NCBI GenBank assembly: GCA_946629155.1
Contig: CAMOXM010000067.1
Coordinates: 1-7,551 of the forward strand
Reading direction: 5' to 3'
Source of the DNA: UBA9848 sp003454065
GTDB lineage: Bacteria > Spirochaetota > Spirochaetia > Sphaerochaetales > Sphaerochaetaceae
DNA length: 7,551 nt
The translations under genes and the position numbers were made by a program. The notes beneath the pieces were generated by a model. It saw only the letters and a program-made list of their open reading frames with translations. It made no database searches and was not told the DNA's origin. Of this stretch, positions 7,070 to 7,551 are shown in pieces; the stretch's first letter is position 1; every line of letters begins with the position of its first letter.

Positions 7070-7551
7070 ATGAAAAGGAACATTAAAGGCAATGTGTCGT
7101 GGGTGGGCTATATAGATTGGGATTTGGAAACGTTTCATGGCGATGATTATTCGATTATGAACGGTTCGAGTCAGAATGCCTATCTGATCGAGGAGAAGAA
7201 GACGGTTCTGATAGACACCGTATGGGCGCCGCACAGATTCGAATTCGTGGAGAACCTCAAAAAAGCGGTTGATTTGAAGAAAATAGATTTCATCATTGCG
7301 AACCACGGGGAAACCGATCATTCGGGAGCGCTGACGGCTCTTCTCGACGAGATTCCAGGCACGCCTGTGTATTGCACTGCCGCCGCTGTCAAAAGCCTTG
7401 AAGGCCAATACGGCAAAAGAGGCTGGAACTTCAAGGTTGTCAAAACCGGCGACAGCATCGACATAGGCAATGGCAAAAAACTCGTATTCGTGGAGATGAA
7501 GATGCTGCATTGGCCGGATTCCATGGCCACGTATATGACCGGCGATGACAT
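7070..7551 (+). CDS. Flavodiiron protein (A-type flavoprotein, FprA/ROO family), 3' partial
   Basis: Flavodiiron proteins reduce O2 to water or NO to N2O at a di-iron site, fed by FMN, in the cytoplasm of anaerobes. The 160 codons present cover most of the metallo-beta-lactamase-like domain. The diagnostic diiron motif H-x-E-x-D-H is NHGETDHSG, with H79, E81, D83 and H84, the same numbers I recall for Desulfovibrio gigas ROO. The family segment MLHWPDSMATY follows, with H147 as the next ligand. The N-terminus (VSWVGYIDWDLETFHG) is also typical. The remaining ligands, the flavodoxin domain and any rubredoxin module lie beyond the window, so an FprA-type and a flavorubredoxin cannot be told apart. 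The start at ATG 7070 has AAGGAG at 7056-7061, eight bases upstream. It lies after a terminator, so it should have its own promoter. Only about 45 bases are available there and I see no clear -35/-10 pair. Preference for O2 or NO cannot be read from the sequence. Confidence 0.93.
   Translation, partial: MKRNIKGNVSWVGYIDWDLETFHGDDYSIMNGSSQNAYLIEEKKTVLIDTVWAPHRFEFVENLKKAVDLKKIDFIIANHGETDHSGALTALLDEIPGTPVYCTAAAVKSLEGQYGKRGWNFKVVKTGDSIDIGNGKKLVFVEMKMLHWPDSMATYMTGDD

Noticed and set aside
1..7551. CRISPR arrays, tRNA or rRNA genes, insertion sequences, long direct or inverted repeats and phage-like genes.
   Set aside because: None was found by eye; the window is almost entirely coding and the only clear inverted repeats are the terminator and one small hairpin after pgi.

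Overview
The window is a compact stretch of bacterial chromosome with every gene on the + strand. It holds a glycogen/maltodextrin operon followed by the start of an unrelated gene for a flavodiiron protein. All frames read with the standard code (Trp is TGG only; stops used are TGA and TAA). GlgD is a paralogue of ADP-glucose pyrophosphorylase that is characteristic of Bacillota. Together with the flavodiiron protein, which protects anaerobes from O2 or NO, it suggests an anaerobic member of the Bacillota or a close relative. That placement is inference; no marker gene is present and base composition looks close to balanced by eye.

Layout. Positions 2-1081 are the 3' part of glgD, lacking perhaps its first ten or so codons. 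It overlaps glgA (1078-2583, glycogen synthase) by four bases (ATGA). glgA overlaps a 972-residue gene (2580-5498) by four bases (GTGA). That third protein is the most unusual item: one frame carries a complete GH13 alpha-amylase/neopullulanase-like enzyme followed by a GH77 amylomaltase (MalQ-type 4-alpha-glucanotransferase) domain. The GH77 part keeps its catalytic triad but lacks about 100 residues normally found early in the fold. After a 44-base gap comes pgi (5543-6958, glucose-6-phosphate isomerase), in which the position of the catalytic base Glu appears to be Asp. A strong rho-independent terminator (6993-7023) closes the operon. A new gene, an A-type flavoprotein/flavodiiron protein, starts at 7070 and runs off the window.

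How the genes fit together. Pgi links fructose-6-P and glucose-6-P. GlgD, with a GlgC partner probably encoded just upstream, makes ADP-glucose. GlgA polymerises it into alpha-1,4-glucan. The GH13-GH77 protein would hydrolyse or trim alpha-glucan and disproportionate the resulting maltodextrins. The overlapping starts and stops indicate translational coupling of the first three genes. No branching enzyme, phosphorylase, RNA gene, mobile element or CRISPR array is visible. I found no clearly new system; the points most worth a second look are the fusion enzyme, its shortened GH77 domain and the altered Pgi active site.
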